From an uncultured Eubacteriales bacterium (GTDB taxonomy: Bacteria > Bacillota > Clostridia > Oscillospirales > CAG-272), in NCBI GenBank assembly GCA_934446485.1, contig CAKSEM010000096.1:1-5822 (forward strand): DNA of 5,822 bases, read 5' to 3'. A program made the position numbers and the translations under genes. Below are positions 5,584 to 5,822 of this stretch, piece after piece. How positions within the stretch are numbered: the first letter of the stretch is position 1; each line of letters opens with the position of its first letter. The notes under the pieces are model-generated. The model worked only from the letters and a program-made list of their open reading frames with translations, was not told the origin of the DNA and ran no database searches.

Positions 5584-5822
5584 ATGAAAACCGTATCTGA
5601 TTACTTCGGCAGCCTCGTCTTTGACGACAGAGTTATGAAGGCAACTCTGACCGACAAGGTGTACAAGTCGCTGAAGAAGACTATCGACGAAGGAGCGCGC
5701 CTCGACATTTCGGTGGCAAATGCCGTAGCCGAGGCAATGAAGAATTGGGCAGTCGGGCTGGGTGCTACTCACTATACTCACTGGTTCCAGCCTATGACGG
5801 GCATTACCGCTGAGAAGCATGA
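5584..5822 (+). CDS. glnN: Glutamine synthetase type III, N-terminal fragment (runs off the window)
   Basis: The first 79 codons, plus two bases of the next, are present; the complete family is about 700 residues long. The protein begins MKTVSDYFGSLVFDDRVMK, and residues 59-79 read LGATHYTHWFQPMTG followed by ITAEKH. These are hallmarks of type III glutamine synthetase (GlnN), the large form common in Bacteroidetes, cyanobacteria and Clostridia. It makes glutamine from glutamate, ammonia and ATP in the cytosol. The active-site domain is outside the window. The start is an ATG with AAGGAG 7 nt upstream (5571-5576), and the protein aligns from this methionine. It is transcribed away from the glutamate synthase operon from its own consensus promoter, through a leader stem-loop that resembles the one in front of that operon. 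Confidence 0.95.
   Translation, partial: MKTVSDYFGSLVFDDRVMKATLTDKVYKSLKKTIDEGARLDISVANAVAEAMKNWAVGLGATHYTHWFQPMTGITAEKH

Noticed and set aside
5258..5585. Minus-strand open frames of 77 and 85 codons in the intergenic region
   Set aside because: They run through both promoters and a stem-loop, have no ribosome binding site and resemble no known protein. The regulatory reading explains the region better.
5512..5820. Minus-strand open frame opposite glnN
   Set aside because: It is antisense to an unmistakable type III glutamine synthetase start and shows no domain of its own.

Overview
The window is a divergent nitrogen-assimilation locus, most likely from an anaerobic Firmicute of the class Clostridia (Oscillospirales/Ruminococcaceae-like). 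The reasons are a glutamate synthase split into single-domain proteins rich in Fe-S clusters, a type III glutamine synthetase, strong purine-rich Shine-Dalgarno sites, textbook sigma-A promoters and a moderately GC-rich coding style. The lineage is inferred from gene content only.

Minus strand, 5172 down to 1: a tightly packed operon in the order class II glutamine amidotransferase, FMN/Fe-S glutamate synthase core, four-cluster ferredoxin-like protein, FAD/NAD(P)-dependent oxidoreductase, GXGXG beta-helix subunit, and the first 50 codons of a type I glutamine synthetase that leaves the window. The first five genes overlap by 1 or 4 nt at every junction, and the glutamine synthetase follows after 25 nt. 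Together the three GltB-like domain proteins rebuild the large subunit of glutamate synthase: the amidotransferase releases ammonia from glutamine, and the FMN core uses it to aminate 2-oxoglutarate. The FAD protein and ferredoxin probably deliver electrons in place of a conventional GltD. The downstream glutamine synthetase would regenerate glutamine and close the GS-GOGAT cycle.

Plus strand, 5584 to the window end: the first 79 codons of a type III glutamine synthetase (glnN), preceded by a strong Shine-Dalgarno sequence.

The 411-nt intergenic region (5173-5583) is the most interesting part. It holds two back-to-back promoters, each a perfect TTGACA-17-TATAAT. Both are followed by GCA, then after 10 or 11 nt by the same GCAAAGGCGT element, which forms the 5' arm of a long stem-loop near the 5' end of each transcript. 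The loops and inner stems differ, but the layout is the same. This suggests a shared leader-RNA control element for the two units. Between the promoters lie phased A-tracts just upstream of the glnN promoter and a small dyad. No RNA genes, CRISPR arrays or mobile elements were seen.
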